A DNA stretch of 64,000 nt from Erythrocercus mccallii. Taxonomy: Eukaryota > Chordata > Aves > Passeriformes > Dicruridae. How positions within the stretch are numbered: the stretch's first letter is position 1; each line of letters opens with the position of its first letter. A program made the position numbers and the translations under genes. The stretch covers positions 589,907 through 653,906 of the forward strand of contig VZRG01000290.1 in the NCBI GenBank assembly GCA_013397435.1. Reading direction: 5' to 3'. The notes under the pieces are model-generated. The model made no database searches and was not told where the DNA came from. It was given only the letters and a program-made list of their open reading frames with translations. Positions 13,481 to 27,621 of the stretch are shown here, piece after piece.

Positions 13481-13690
13481 CACAGAATCACAGAATTACC
13501 AGGTTGGAAGAGACCTTCAAGATCATCAAGTCCAACCCAGGCTCTAACACCTCTACCAGACCATGGCACTGAGTCCCACATCCAGTCTTTTTTTTTTAAA
13601 TACATGCAGGGATAGCGACTCCACCACCTCCCTAGGCAGACAATTCCAGTACTTTATCACTCTCTCTGTAAAAACTTTTTCCTAAATTAT
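13481..13690 (-). mobile_element. CR1 LINE fragment, 3' end
   Basis: Clear CR1 3' end in reverse orientation. It opens with cacagaatcacagaatta (the inverted terminal octamer repeat), followed by the ggttggaagagaccttcaag and atcatcaagtccaaccc blocks typical of bird CR1 tails. It then continues through 3' UTR sequence (ccaccacctccctaggcag, then ctctctgtaaaaactttttcc) before similarity stops. About 210 bp remain, so it is heavily 5'-truncated and non-coding, as is usual for CR1. Confidence 0.93.
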
Positions 13691-16600
13691 ATATACCTTT
13701 TGGGCAGAAGAGAAGGAATTTCAGTTGCTGCTAGATGTATGAAGTATTTTTTTGAACTTCTAAATCGTTCTTTTTTTTAGTATTTTTGTTCTTGGACCAC
13801 AGAGAGGAGTTAGTGCTGGTCAAAAAACAAGGTGACTTTATGCACTTTTTTTTCATGTGTGAAGAGTCCACAATAACTACATAAAGTCTGTTAGGTCCTG
13901 CAAGAAAACAGAAACAAATGCATTTGTGCCATGTTTCAAATCTCATTTGTTTATATATAAAAGGATTTACATTTCTACTCACTCATTTTATGTTTGCAAT
14001 ATTTTGTTCCTTTATAAGAAACAGAATACAAATCAACACTAGAAATAGAATGGAAATATTCTGAATAGAAACATGCCTGAAGATTTATAGTCAAATAGAA
14101 GTCAAATAGAAATCAAATGTTGACTGATCTAAATCTTAATCACAGCTATTTCACAAATATTGAAGTCATAGTTAGCAAAATGCACAATGTAAAAGCCTGG
14201 AAATAATCAATCTAAGCACAATTTCTAGGTCTCTGAACTATTAACCAAAAAATCTTTACACCCTTTATATGTAGTCATACATGATGATACACTTACAAAA
14301 ATGTGTTACTTTTAAACACTTAGTACATAACTATACTGTGATTCCTTCAGTTCTGATTCTTAAAAAAAAAAAAAAAAAATCACAAAAATTGTTTCTGACT
14401 AGGGTACAGAGTCTTGAACTTAAAATTTAAGCATCACATTTTATGGGGAATGGATTTCATGATATCTCTTCCTCCCTTTATAATAATGCTGCTGTCAGAC
14501 AGTTTTCTTATTTTACTTTTTAATAGACACTCATTTCAACATGATAGAGGTTTTAACTTCAATTGTAAATCCTACAATAAATGTGAATAAATATGTGTTT
14601 TACTGTCTCTTAATCTGTTACATTTCTGTCAGGTTGGATTTAGAATTTTTTCTGTGTATTAAATAAATAAAAAAAATTCTTAGTTATTGACTCACTAATT
14701 TGCTGAACTCCAGACCTTATTTGAAATATATTTCTGCACTGTTCTAAATAATTTTCCATTTATCCAAGTACATTGAAAATTCCTACTGAAAATTTATTTT
14801 AAACACCTGTGAACAAAAGAGAACATCATAATTTAGTAAGTAAAATTGTAAAAGCCTTATCTAGGTTAGTTTCTCTACTAAATCTCTGGGTAATCAATAG
14901 CAGAAATTGATGATGAGTCTTTTAATTTATTCTGAAATCCAAGTTTCCCAGGGTTTTGAAATAAACTGGCAGAAATTCTTCATGGGCTACACTCCTCAAA
15001 ACCAGCCAATAAGTTTCAACCCTCCTCTCCAAGCAAATCATTTTAACAGAAAATGAATTGAACTACATGTTTTAAATTACATCTCTCAAAGATATTTAGT
15101 CAGTTTAGAAATAAAGATTTCATTTATGACAGCTTTCTTCCTGCTTCTGTCCTTCAGAACAAGCTAATGCTTTCATGTTTCAGTTCATCAAACTCAGCAG
15201 TATTCTGAATGGCAGCAAACCCCCTAGGGTTCCTGAGACAATCATCTCCTAAGGATTTCTTAGGAATGGACATCCTTCATAAGGATTCCATATCATGGAA
15301 TAGCACCCAAGACACAGCTTTTTTTTTTTTTTTTTCAGATTTCAGCAATCTTTTAATCTATAAGCAATAATTTTCAGCTCTTTCCTCTGATTTTCTCTCT
15401 TCTACCTTTTGAAGGTAAGCCAAATTGCTGCATTGGCCTTCTCCAAGGACCATCTTTCAAAACCAAAGAATTACTTGACATACAGATTGCTACTTGAATG
15501 TAAATTCATGTGTTAGCTGAAACTTGCAAATGTATTGGTCTAAAACCTAGAAGATTTGTTTCCCAGGATTTTTTTTCTCAGTGTTCATTTTGAAATTAGT
15601 AAAACACCTTTGGTTTACTTAAATTTCATACATATTCATGATATTATATTTACAGGTATCAATTGGTACAAGTCAGTAATGAATTACAATAATTAAATCT
15701 AGAAATCAATTGTCTTGTCTCCTCTCTCCATGTTTCTATAATAAGGAAGGCATTTGACTCCAAAGTCTAAGTACCACATGCTTATGCCCTAAATGCCTTA
15801 AAACTGAAACATGTTATGTTGCCTAAGCTGAAGGACTTAGATCCACTGTGGTGTAAAAGAATGAATTAACAAAGTCTTACTTATGTTCTAGAACTTTTTT
15901 CTGGTGAAATATTTCCACCACATGTAAAATGTAAGACTCTTACTAGTACAAGGTGCAAGTCTCTCAAAGGCAAAGAAACCTCAACCCTTAGTGCTTGTGG
16001 GAAATAGTCCATCATTATTATAACTGTCACTGAAGTTATGTTACTGTCCATTGAATTCATAATAAATGAATAAAAGTTAGCTACTAATACAAATTTTAAA
16101 TTATCTAGAAAATGTATTACACAAAATGTCTTTTGAGGTATCTACCTGCAACTTGAGTATATGTCGTATAAGACCCACAAAAATATCTTACTTCTTCAAA
16201 GTAATTCCCCATAAATGTAAAAAATTACACATTCTATTATAGCATTAAGCATTAATGACAAGAGTAATGTATTATTTTTTCATATTTCATTTCTTGCTGT
16301 AAACCATGATAATAATTTATTGTGAAACAATCAATACCAAAGTTTCATTTAATACATGACCATAAAAATATTATTTTCTTTGCTGTCTTTTCCTCACAAT
16401 ATTCTAAGATATCCAGTGAGGCTGAAAATTCTCTTTTTTCTTCTCAGATAAGGAAAATACCTTTTCTTTTCCTTTTTAAAAATTATTTTACAATGAAAGT
16501 TAATGATGTATATTCCACACGCTGGTATTTGTCACATACACTCTACTACATTAATTTAGTGCAAATCTTTAAGCCTGGTCTCCATCTTACACCAAATATT

Positions 16601-18849
16601 CAGGTACAGAAGAAAAAGAAAATTCCATAAATAACTTTTCTTAATGCAGAAGCTGATTTCTCACTTCTAATAAAGAAATATGATGCTATATAACTTAAGG
16701 CATTAATGAAAACACATTAAAAAAAACCCCAAAATATGAATACACTTATATTCCTAAGAAATGCTCAGACAAATGTTTTTCAAGACAATTAAAACATTCA
16801 CATGGTTGAAACTAATATTCAAGAAATAATGGGAAGTGTTGAAGAGTTGGATATTTGTAAATTACACCTAGCACAACTAAACTTGAGATCAGACCGTTTC
16901 CCTTTTATCTTTAGCCTCTTGATGAATAAATTCTTGAGTAATTCCTGACTAATATTTGCCAAAAGGTACAGAGGTCTGTAAATTGACAGCTTGTGACAAT
17001 GTTTGGGCAGAATCACAGTGATTTCTTAAACCTTCAGGTAGAAATACTGGAAATACATCAATATTTTTTGGAGGAAAACCAAACAATGAGAAACCGAATG
17101 TCCTTGGAAAGGAAAGTGCAAGGATCGTTCAGTACCTCAAAGACAGCTTTATTAAAAAAGAAGCCAAATAGGAATTCCTTAGCTGGAAAATGTTAACTTT
17201 AATGAAGCAATGGGGCAAAGTTCTAAAATGACAAAACAAAACCTCTTTAAGATTCTGTATAACTGTTTTTTTTCTCCTATTTTATGCATTTCAGATGGCT
17301 TATGAGTTTCCCAAGTTAACAAGTTTGAGGTGAGTAGGAGAGGGTTGAGAGGTTTCAGGGTTTGGTGTTGGTTGTTCTTAGTCATATCTTTAGCTGTAAA
17401 TTGTCCAATGAAATTAGATGAACATGATGCTCTAGATTATCTTTAGTTCAAGTAAAACCAAGTTCTTCCTTTCCATCCTCTGTGTTTATCTTTTCTTGGA
17501 TTTCAAGAAATGGAATATTTCACTAAAATTTAGGAAATAAAGTTTTACTTTTCCTTGATGTATAGTTTAATTCAGATTGCCCTGAATTGAAGCTTCATAA
17601 AAAAAATTGTACAGTTTGTATAATTAACCATTCTATGGCTTAAGAATTGCAGCATTTTAGTTGCAGAACTTTCTCCATGGTTCATGTGAACTTTAAGAAC
17701 AAAAACATCTCTGACTATGGGAGTTCAAAGAGTATACATTTTTATTAGAACAGGGTGAGCATCCTTGCATCTCTGCAAATAAAAGTGAAAGCACAGAAAT
17801 CAACAGTTAAACATTGCTTTCCTTGTTTGAATATGTCCAAATATTTAACTTGAACAAACAGGTTCACCTGCCGAAATGAGCATTTCTTTTGCAATTACAG
17901 ATGAAGTCTGTGACAATGTGCAGAACTTCATTTCAAAAGTTAACAGAAAAAAGAGTAATGTGTTTTAGGAAGGTCAAATATATTATGTCATGAAAAAAAG
18001 AGAAAAGCTTTATCACATACCTTGTTCAGTGTACTTATCTAAAAAAAACCCTCAGCTAGGTGTATTAAGAAAAAAACATATTTTGTTTTGCCTCTGTAGA
18101 GTGAAGTGGCAAATAGGTAAGATAGATGACTAACAGTGACAGAGTTAGTCTTAGTGCCAAAAATTTATATCCCATGGAAATAAATGGAGAGAGTTATAGA
18201 TCACTGTGTTGGGAATAAAATGCATCAGGACTGCTGCCTACAGGTAGTAATACCACAGTCCTCCAGACTGCAGTAATGCAGATGTTTTTCCCTCTACATC
18301 CTGTAGTTTGGGCTTATGACAGCATCCTGAGATGCTCAGAGTTTTGAGGTGGCTGCGCTGGGACATCTCCCCACAGGACACCAAAAGAGGTTTAAAATAA
18401 TGACAGCCAAATTTTGTTGGGATAAGAGTGAGAAACATGACTCTTTATACAGAAAAATCTCAAGGCTATTAGGCCAAGAAAAGCAAAAAATAATCAGAAT
18501 GAAAAATGCCTTATGTACAGCTGTGTCCTACAGGGGCAGTAATTTCTCCTACCCCAATGCCCCCTTGCCTCCACTGCCAGTCCTACCTGCACCATTTCTT
18601 AGCATCTGTGGTAGTGCCTGTGACAGCTCTCTCAGGGAAGGGGCAGTCTCCCTTTTCATCCCTTTTCCTCCACCAAGTCCATTTCAGCGTTCTGTTATTT
18701 AAATGAGCAGAGAAATATAGGGAACTGTGGGAGAAAGTATTGTAAGAGAATAGAGATGGTGCTACAAGCAACCTCACACCTGATGAATTGCAGCTGCACT
18801 AATTCCAAAGAATGGAAGCAGCCTTTCCTTAATAGGTTACTGCTATGTC
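13691..18849. other. AT-rich non-coding background, about 5.2 kb
   Basis: No gene or recognised transposon. It contains an A18 run at 14362-14379 and a T17 run at 15319-15335. The 102-codon plus frame at 16322-16630 and the 117-codon plus frame at 18349-18702 lack recognisable motifs and start inside unremarkable sequence. The second overlaps several antisense frames and is treated as chance. Confidence 0.6.
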
Positions 18850-19229
18850 CAAAAAGGATGTGTGTTATAAAAGAGTGAGCTGGCTGGTACAAAAAGAAAA
18901 AGAGCAGGGAAGGAGTCAGTGTTGTGCTGCTGTGTGTAGGTATTTACAGAGAAAAGGTATGAAAGTTTACTGTAGAGGATAAAAAAGGGCTGATGCTTGC
19001 CATCGACTTCAGCATGAGCTATTTGAGCCCACCCTCAATGGGGGAAAGGTGTGAAGGTTTTACTGTAGGGTAAAAAAGGGCTGATGCTTTGGCATGAGTC
19101 ATGAGCCCACCATCAATGGGGAAAGTCACTTGAGTCCATTGTCAATTGGTGCTCTGTGTGAGGAGTGAACACTGACAAGCACCAACAGGGAGCAAGGAAG
19201 TGGATAGCAAAATATGGTCCATTACAACA
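18850..19229 (+). mobile_element. LTR-like block with internal tandem repeats
   Basis: A TATA box (TATAAAAG, 18866-18873) is followed by GC-richer sequence, then two diverged tandem copies (18951-19041 and 19042-19120) and part of a third. The block ends ...CCATTACAACA at 19229, a possible LTR terminus. TATA box, repeated downstream region and CA-3' end fit an LTR in plus orientation. I could not find a matching TG start, a CCAAT box, a clear polyA signal or a target-site duplication, so the left edge is arbitrary. It could instead be a non-viral minisatellite beside a chance TATA sequence. Confidence 0.35.
18951..19147. repeat. Diverged minisatellite, about 80-90-bp unit
   Basis: Unit 1 (91 bp) and unit 2 (79 bp) share gaaaggt(a/g)tgaa(a/g)gtt, tactgtag, taaaaaagggctgatgctt, gcatgag and gagcccacc(c/a)tcaatggg. 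Unit 2 lacks about 12 bp between gctt and gcatgag. A third partial unit follows (gagtccattgtcaatt). The copies differ by substitutions and deletions, so the duplication is not recent. Confidence 0.85.
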
Positions 19230-22200
19230 GGAAATTACTAATGCGTGACTAAAGGACAACAACTAGTATCCACTTCTACGTGACATGAATATTAAGAAAT
19301 TTAATATCATCAGTCACTGTTTATAAAAAATAAATTGTTTAATGCTTTTAGAGTTAACAACTTCTGTACTAAGATACTCCATTTGGCTGCATATGTTTCA
19401 AGCTATATAATTCTTATAAAATATTTTTCTATGAAGGATTTGTTTGGATTTTTCTACTTTCTTGTGTGTATAAAATTCATATTAGGAAAAGAAATTTCAT
19501 TATGCATATAAGCAAGTTCACTTGCAGAAAAAAAATATTCCTGATCCTCTATGTTGGTATTGATTTGAACTTGCTGCTTGTATAATGCATTAAATGTAAG
19601 CAAAGTAAGCAAATTATGTCATATAATATTCTATATTATCAAGTATTTCCAAGCAATCCAATACAAACTGATGAGTCAACAAAAATTTTTAGAAGGAAAA
19701 CTAGGTTCTGTTTACTTATCACAAATAAATTAATGGATAATAAAATATAAAATAAAAAGATGAACACCCAAGTGAATATTTTTCTTTGCATAAAACAGAG
19801 ATTTGATTGGCTCTAACTTTCAGAGATGCAAAAAACTCAAAACTTGGTCGGTTTTCTATAACTAAAAAATATCTTTATTTTACCACTTCTTCTAGTAACA
19901 GAAACTATAGAAAACATCAAATATATAGAAGATATTAAAATCCCTGGATATATTTATTAAATATTCCTCTTTTTCTGCCAGAACTGAATGTGTTAGATGC
20001 ATTTTTGTAATACAAGAAAATCTACGAATAAATGAATGCATTTTTGAAGAAAGGAGAAAATTATAAATTTGTTGGATGTACTCCACCTAAAACCTGTAAT
20101 CGGGAACATGCTAACATCTCTAGAACTGATTTTTCTGTACCATATAATTTTGATTTATAATAAAAATGGTTCTGCTATGATCTGAAACTGTGTGAAGTTA
20201 ACTTGCCTCCATATTTATTTATTATGTATTGGATTACACCTTTTAAGGAAGATTTGAAAACAAATACAAATAAGCTTCATCATAGTATTTTATATTCCAG
20301 CAGAACAGCAATAGTAACTGATAGCTGAAAGAAAGCCATATGGAAGTAATAGAGTGAGACAATTCAGACAATTATTGTCCATGTTTTCTATATATTTTGG
20401 GCAAAGTTTTGTTAATGCAAAATCACTCTATATAAGATCGTTGTTTGGCCTTTTAATGTGAATCAGGACGTCACTTACAGGAGGTTATTTATGTTAATCA
20501 AAACAGAAAGTAATAGCTAGAGATACCATGTGGTCTGGAGCAAATTCTTAGGATATTTCTTTTCAACTGACTTTTAGCCTTGAAACATTTTTCTGGGCAA
20601 TTGTGCCAACGTGGCAGATATCTTAGGGCTGTTGGGATTCAGGCATGCTCCCTGACATCCAGTACACATCAAAACATGCCTGTAGATGTACACCATCAGA
20701 GGGCCAAAGACATGCTATGCCACCACTACCCACCCTCTTGTGGTGGGAGCTTTCTTCTTGACTCACGTAAGTAAAATGAGCCTGCTGCGTTAAAGTTTGT
20801 GAGCCCAAGAAAAGTGTGATGGGACTAACACAGAGGGTAAGGTATCCTGTACTCATGGATTTATCACCCTATTTGGCACCATCCATCTGTTACTTAGTTG
20901 CATAAATAACTACAATTAATTCATAATTAGTCTTTTCACCTTTCCTTGATTTGGGTGTGTTTTGTGAATACTCATTGGAACCCTCTCTGACAGCCCAGGT
21001 TCTGTGGGATCCATTTGTCTGCACACCTACTATCTTCTGGTAACAAAATGACTCCCAATTGATTTGACTATACTGGGATTAAGACCAATTTTTTTGTTTG
21101 GTTGGTGGGTTGGTTGGTTTTGTTTGTTTCTTTATCTATGTTTTGCCCTAGGAGTGCAGTATAGATGAGGAACACTTCTTATTTTTGACTAACCTAATGA
21201 ACCTGCCATGGATTCCCTGATATGGATTCCATGGTCCAGACACACACACCATCAAAAACCTGTTAATTTATCAATAGAAATTTTCTTTAGCTGTCATGAA
21301 GAAATATGGTGTGACCAATCACCAAAATCCTATAATGAAAGAATGATCAGAGTAGGTGATCACAGAGAATGTATTTGTGATACTCAGGGAAAAGTACAAG
21401 GAGTGACAAGAGCTATTTTAAGGAAAGCTGAATATAAAACAAAAAAGAACAGACGGTGACCTTTGTTTTAGTCAAGTGTTTAAGCTGGTCAACTCACAAT
21501 GTAAACCTTAATGGGTTTAATGTCTTTCTGAGCCAGCCAGACCAGCATGGGGGAAGTGTATTTGTGGCTCAGCACAACACAGACTATAAAAGCTTAGCAA
21601 CCAACAGGATAAACCTGGAATACAGCAAGAGACTTGAGCTCCCACATACTCTTTCCAGTGACTGAGGGTGCTCAGCACTGTCACAGCACATGTATAGGGG
21701 TTGATGATGGGAGCTATGTTTGTAATGTGATCAAGGTGAATATTGTAATTGTTATATTTGTTTATCTTAGAACCTCAGTATGCTGCTGCACACCCTGCTA
21801 AATCAAAGTCCCATGTAACATCCAATATCTTCAAATAAGTAAATTGGGTATTAAAACTTTAAACCTTCCTTGTGCAGAGTATCTGAAAGAGCCTGGTCAG
21901 AGATTATTGGATCCTGACACAAGAGTGAAACCATTGACAATTGTAGTGTAAGAGGTCTACTTACAGGAATGATCTTCTCATGAGGTGCTGAGAATTAGTC
22001 TGCTTTGAAAAGGTCAGAAGATGTATTTGGTTGACATAGTGAGTATGATATTTCCAGTGATATCCTCATGAAATTCCCTCTATGAATTTATTAAAGTTCT
22101 GGATTTTGCTATGCCCCAGCAGATTGGATTAAACCATATCTGTATTTCCATTTCTTATTTTCAGTCTCTTAAAACTTATTGGCCTGATCGTGCTCATCTG

Positions 22201-22317
22201 CTTTTTGACCGCATTCACGTCTACATGCTTATATTTATTTCTGATGTGTAGAATAATGAGGAGGAAGGGGAAGCAGGTTATCTGCTTTGGATAAATGTTT
22301 TATTTTAAAAAATAGCG

Positions 22318-22361
<44 letters not shown>

Positions 22362-25300
22362 TTTTCAGAATAGCAGTTCTCCTACCTAAGAATCACTTTC
22401 TGAATGGACAGAAGCAATAATGATTTCATTGGCTTTATTAGTGCTGAATGCAGCTTAATTTCCTGTTCACAAGGAGTATTAATGTCTTGGCACCAATGAC
22501 TTGGCCAGCTCTGAAACTCAGAGCCAATACATTAATACTCAGAGTGATGTGTGCCAGTTAGAAAATGCGGTAGAGGATCTGAGCCCAGGTGGAAAGTGCC
22601 CAAACATGCCACCTGCTAGTGTCTCTAATTCTCGGCTATTCACAAACTGGAACATAATGCTGGTCCCTTCATTGTCAGTGTTCTACCTCAACATATTCCC
22701 ACTACTGAGAATAGGACAAGAGTCTAGGTTGTCTACATCAGCTTAGTTCTGTCTTTCAGTGAGGCAAATTCTGTGGAAAGCTGCCCTGCAGATAAAGGAA
22801 TAGGGCAGACAATGCACATTACAAAATTGATTTATATGATACAAAAATTTTGAGTTTTGTCAAGATTTGATTTGATCCTATTTATTTTTTTTTGTTACCA
22901 GCCATCCTCAACTCTGAAAACCACCAAACAGTAGAAGTCTGTTCTTTGTAGTGCAAAGGTTATTTATGTTATAACATCCTGATGACTTTTAACTAAAAGT
23001 TTGACTTTTTCATGAGAAAATTCTTCCTTATTTGTTTGCGTCCCATGCGGTGTGTAGTACACAGAGATATTACTAATATGACCTAATTCCATACTTTTAA
23101 ATTTGTTGATGTCCATTGATTTTTTTGGGAGGATTTTTTGGGCGTAGGAATATTCATAACTGGGCAAAAAAAAGAAAAGAATTTTTTTTTTTAAAAAAAG
23201 ACATATGAGTGATTAAAAAAAAGTTACTTCAAGTAAAACAAGAGCTAAACTCTCTGTGACTAGAACACAAACAATCCCTGTATAGCTAGCTGTTCCATCA
23301 GAGCAAACTAATTTTACAAGAAAATTTCTCTAACCATATTACATGATCTAATCTGAAATATGTAGGAAGCAAAAAACATACAGTTCACAGTAATGATCAA
23401 TTGTCCTTCCAAATCTGAAACAAAAATAAACTATAATAGGTTTAAAAGAATCGGTGCACATGGAGAATTTTGTTAATGATTGAATTCAGAAACAATTTTA
23501 AGTCTCTTCTAAAAGAACTCATTTTCTTTTATAGACACTTCTGTGAAGAAAGTAACCTGCATAAATTAGCTTTTCATGCAGATATAGATTTGTGGGCATC
23601 AGAATGTATGCAAAAAAATAAATTATAGACTGACAGATATTCTGTGTTCTGGGATGTGTGTGCACAACAAGACACTTATACAAGTTTAATTGCCCAGAAA
23701 CAACTGAAAGTGTGATTTTCATAGTAGAAGGAAGCAGATGAAACTGGAGCTGCATTACAGAAAGTAGAGTCATAAGTTATCAGAAAAAAATCCTCCACCA
23801 CTACCATTTGGGAACTACTATTATTCCAGACATAATATTGGACAGCAGGACTGTATGTTACATACTCTAATGACTGTCTTGGAAAACAGGCAGTTGCCAC
23901 ACATCTGCAGTTTGACTACTAAACTAGTTTGGACAGGGCTAAACCATGATTATACACACAGAGAAACATGAAATTCTGGTCTTTTTCCCTACCCAATACT
24001 AGATTTTTCACATGTACCATGAGGTCCATGCCCTTCATTCTGCCAGTTTTGATTAGATTTCCTATTACCTGGAAGCTGAAGAGGTGATTACTTGGCTCTG
24101 GCTCTAGAGCTGTTGATGACAACTGATATTTTCAGCATCCATTCTTTGCTTGGTCTGTGTAGCATATATGATGCATGTGCAGTCCCAATGTGAACCTCAT
24201 AGTTGATTGTGAAATTGTAATGCATTTGTGCACTTATGAATTTCTCATAAAGGAACAATTTTTGGAAGTAAGAGGCGGCTAAAATAGTCATGTAATAAAT
24301 AATTAAAGATCCATCTTGATATTCTACTAAATCTTGTTTATATACACACTCAAGGAAATAAAAAATACATGACATTGTCTCACAGCAGTTTGCTGAAAGA
24401 GATAAGATCTTGTCTGTGCTTCACAGAAAATAAGTAGTTCAAAAGGAAGTGAAGTGTGTTACTTGCATGTAAAGCACAGACAAAATATGAAAACTAAGCC
24501 TTTTGATAAAGGTCTTTGAAGTCAGTGTCAGCTTTTTGTGAAGTTAATGAGTAAAAACAGGTGATTGGTTGGAATTGAGGGGATAGGAGAGATGAAGTCC
24601 TTTCCTGAACACATTCACAGATGATCAGCAAAACTCCTGATTCAGAAGCAATAGAGGTCAGAGAGAAGAACTCATTATGAAATGAGAGTGGAGGAAGGCA
24701 GACTTAGTTCTGTATTTTGCAGACTAAAGTGAATTAAATACATTGAATAAATAAGAAGTAAACAGTGACAGGAACATTACAGAACTTTTCTTTCTAACAA
24801 TGAGCTAAGGATGAAACAGAAATCATTAAGTTATGAAGAAAAGGATATCAAATTACCTTCCATCAGTGTTTTTAAAGCAAACAAAGAATCCTGAGAGTTA
24901 CATCTGGTGATCATCTAAAATCATGGCAAAAGCAAAAATAAAAATATACTAGCTGTGTCTTGCTCATTGCTTGAGGGAATCTAGTCAATGAAAGAATGTT
25001 ACTAAAATGCTGTGTAGAAATCTGCATTCTTGCAGTTGAAATGACCTTTAACATACATTTTTGTCTCTAGGAGAAATGCTTCATTTATAGAAGAACATTT
25101 TAGTAACAAGAAAAGCTATCACTAGAAATAAATGTGTTTGTGTTTTATTTGGTATAATTACTGTGATATGCTTGCAAAGCAAATTTGAGAACAAAACATG
25201 CACTCAGGCATTCTAATGAGGATGGTAATATTGTGGATTAGGTACTTTAAAAACATATAGAGTCATCTAGGCAGAGATCAAAGTCTGTATCAAGTAAATC

Positions 25301-27183
25301 TGATTTTTTTCCCCTGCTGTTTTAGGCTGAAAATTATCTTTCCTATTTAAATTTTGTTTCAGTTTTAAAGTTATTATTCCATAACAAGACAAAATCAGAT
25401 CAAGAATGGCAACAGGTAAACTTGGCATAATGTGATAAGAAGCTTTGGACAACAAAGCTACAAAAAGAATTGTATTTTATTCAAGTCTATTTAATTGCCT
25501 ATTTTTTTGCTCAGTAATAGAGATTATGCTTGTCTTTTTATATAAAAGAAACAGTAGTGATTTTTTCCCCCTACATGCCTAGGTGCTTCATCTCAGTTAA
25601 TAGTTTCTATATGTTTTCTCATTCAATTTTTGATGCATCACAAGATGTGTAATAGTCAAGAAATTCAGATCTCTTAGTTTTGGATTCAAAATATTGTTAT
25701 GAAAAAAAGAAAACAAAACATATATTGTCAATAATAACAACATTTATTTATGTATACCCTTGCAAAGCCATGATACCTCTTAATCATATTTTTCATGTAC
25801 ATCAGAAATTTGTTCTTTGTTTCTTGCCCAGGTCCCAAGGCTGTGTTTCTCTAACAGAGCAGTTGTGAGCTATTTATAGTCCCAAGGTTGCCTGTGACAA
25901 CATGTGCCTTTGGTTTTTTTTGTTGTTGTTGCTTACTGTTTGTCAGTTTTCTTCTTTATTCATCCCATGTTTACAGTTCTCTGCAGTATACAGAGCCGTC
26001 TGTATATGTAATAAAAGCTGAGATACTTTCTCTACAACCAGGTCACTTGAAGGAGCAATTAGTAAATGAAAATATAACAATATATTTTACAGTCTCTCAG
26101 GACATCAGGGAAACTTGCACTGCAGCTTAAATACTGTTACAGCAAAGCTGGTATAACCTTTAGAGTGACCTTTCTCCGTTGTTTAATAAAAAGCAACTAT
26201 AACTTGATAGAAAACAACATTAGCATGCACATAATAATAAGCAGTATAATGACTCTTTAGCTGCATAGGCTACATTAATATCTTGCAAGAAGATATAGCT
26301 TACATTAAAATTTCACAATTGCTGCAGAAGCCAATGTCATTACCACAAAGCCAGACACAAGGAAGCACAAATATATTGGAGTTTATGTTTTCAGTATTGC
26401 ACACTGATACAATAAACAGGAGTTTATAGCAGAGTCTATAGGTGGGTTATAGAAGAGTATCTATGCAAATACAACATATTTTCGCTTGAATTTAAGGTAT
26501 ATGTTTTCACAAAAAACACATTTTATCCATTGATTTGCAACTTTATCTTTGAGGAATATAGAATGTATTCTCACTAAAAGGAAATAAAAAACCTGGTTGA
26601 TGTGCATGAGCTGAGTACTTATATATTTGTGTGACTAGTACAAGTAAGCCTGTAATATTTCCCATATCCATGAGACTCAATGCATTTAAAACTAAACTAG
26701 AGATTTATTAATGGAAGAGTCTACAGAGACATCACAACTTGAGACAATATTTAGCTTTTTTATGCAGATTTACTTTCTGATTTTTTTATTTCTACTCTTC
26801 CTCACAGTCTTCTCTATTCAAATTGCATGCCAATGGGAATAGAGCCAGTGGGAAAAATCAAAATACTACACCTTCATAATTTTCACTGACAGTAAGCCAG
26901 TAAGTACTAAGTCCTGTGTCTAAGTCCTTAGAAACAAACTTTTGCAAAATTTGTGGCCTTGTAGTGCTACTCAGATGTCAAATATCTAGTAACATTTTGG
27001 TCAAGTTTACGGTAGCAAGTAACCAGACAGATTTTCTTCAGAAGTTCCTTCTGCCTGCATTTGAGATTTATACAGAAAAGAAAAAGAATAGACTTTTTTC
27101 TTCTGCATGACAAAAGTGCCTGTTTCACTGTTTATGACACCTTGTCTCAGAGGTAATTAAGCCTGACTAGTCAAGTCAACATC
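19230..27183. other. AT-rich non-coding background, about 8 kb
   Basis: No gene, CR1 tail or complete LTR recognised. It contains the T40 homopolymer (22319-22358) and a T/G-rich tract near 21085-21140. GC-richer patches at 20580-20850, 21440-21680 and 22480-22780 may be old repeats I cannot name; the second has a TATA-like actataaaagc near 21583 but no matching LTR ends. The minus-strand frames of 67-95 codons between 23519 and 24375 have no recognised motif. Confidence 0.55.
22319..22358. repeat. Poly-T homopolymer, 40 bases
   Basis: Forty consecutive T residues, the longest homopolymer here. No adjacent SINE or processed-gene sequence explains it on the minus strand, so it may be simple expansion or an assembly-sensitive site. 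The true length is uncertain in any sequencing data. Confidence 0.95.
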
Positions 27184-27621
27184 TGTTGCAGGCAGGTAAA
27201 AAATGTTATAGAAGAAAGGTCTTATAAAACATGGATTAGGCCCTGCTACTCTAGCTAAGCAGCTAGCAATAGCTTGCAAGTTCCTAGTCAAAACAATCTT
27301 GGGAATGAAAGTCAGTTAATAACAAACTATTCCTGGGTGAAAAACAGACTGCACCTATATAAACAATAAGATTTTCCCTTGAGAATCAGTAGAAAAAGTA
27401 TGTAAACTAACTTAAACTACAGAAGTTTAATAAATATGCAAAATAACCACGTACCGACCAATGAACTAAGTGTGAGTGTATTGCTAACCAATTAAGTTCA
27501 ACATGGTGCCTCCTGATAATCCTAATGACTTGTACAATAAAGATTCAACTTTTCTGCATGAGGAAAATGGAGTCTCAGCTGACTTATTATAACATTTATC
27601 TTCAAGTAAAAAATTGCAACA
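27184..27621 (+). mobile_element. Probable solo LTR, 438 bp
   Basis: The ends form a perfect 7-bp inverted repeat, TGTTGCA...TGCAACA, with TG...CA termini. In plus orientation the body has two CCAAT boxes (gaccaatgaa near 27460, aaccaatta near 27487) and an AATAAA signal at 27536-27541, followed by a short U5-like stretch. The flanks do not show a convincing target-site duplication. An alternative right edge is ...TTATTATAACA near 27594, which would shorten U5. The arrangement (CCAAT boxes, polyA signal about 60-80 bp from the end) resembles the minus-strand LTR at 2270-2736, but the two are not obviously the same family. No retroviral interior is adjacent, so it is interpreted as solo. Confidence 0.55.

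Noticed and set aside
18349..18702. 117-codon plus-strand open frame
   Set aside because: It overlaps several antisense frames, shows no known motif and has a proline-rich tail from local C-richness.
21440..21680. Possible LTR with actataaaagc TATA-like box
   Set aside because: No TG...CA ends, polyA signal or repeat features could be defined; left as an unassigned GC-richer patch.
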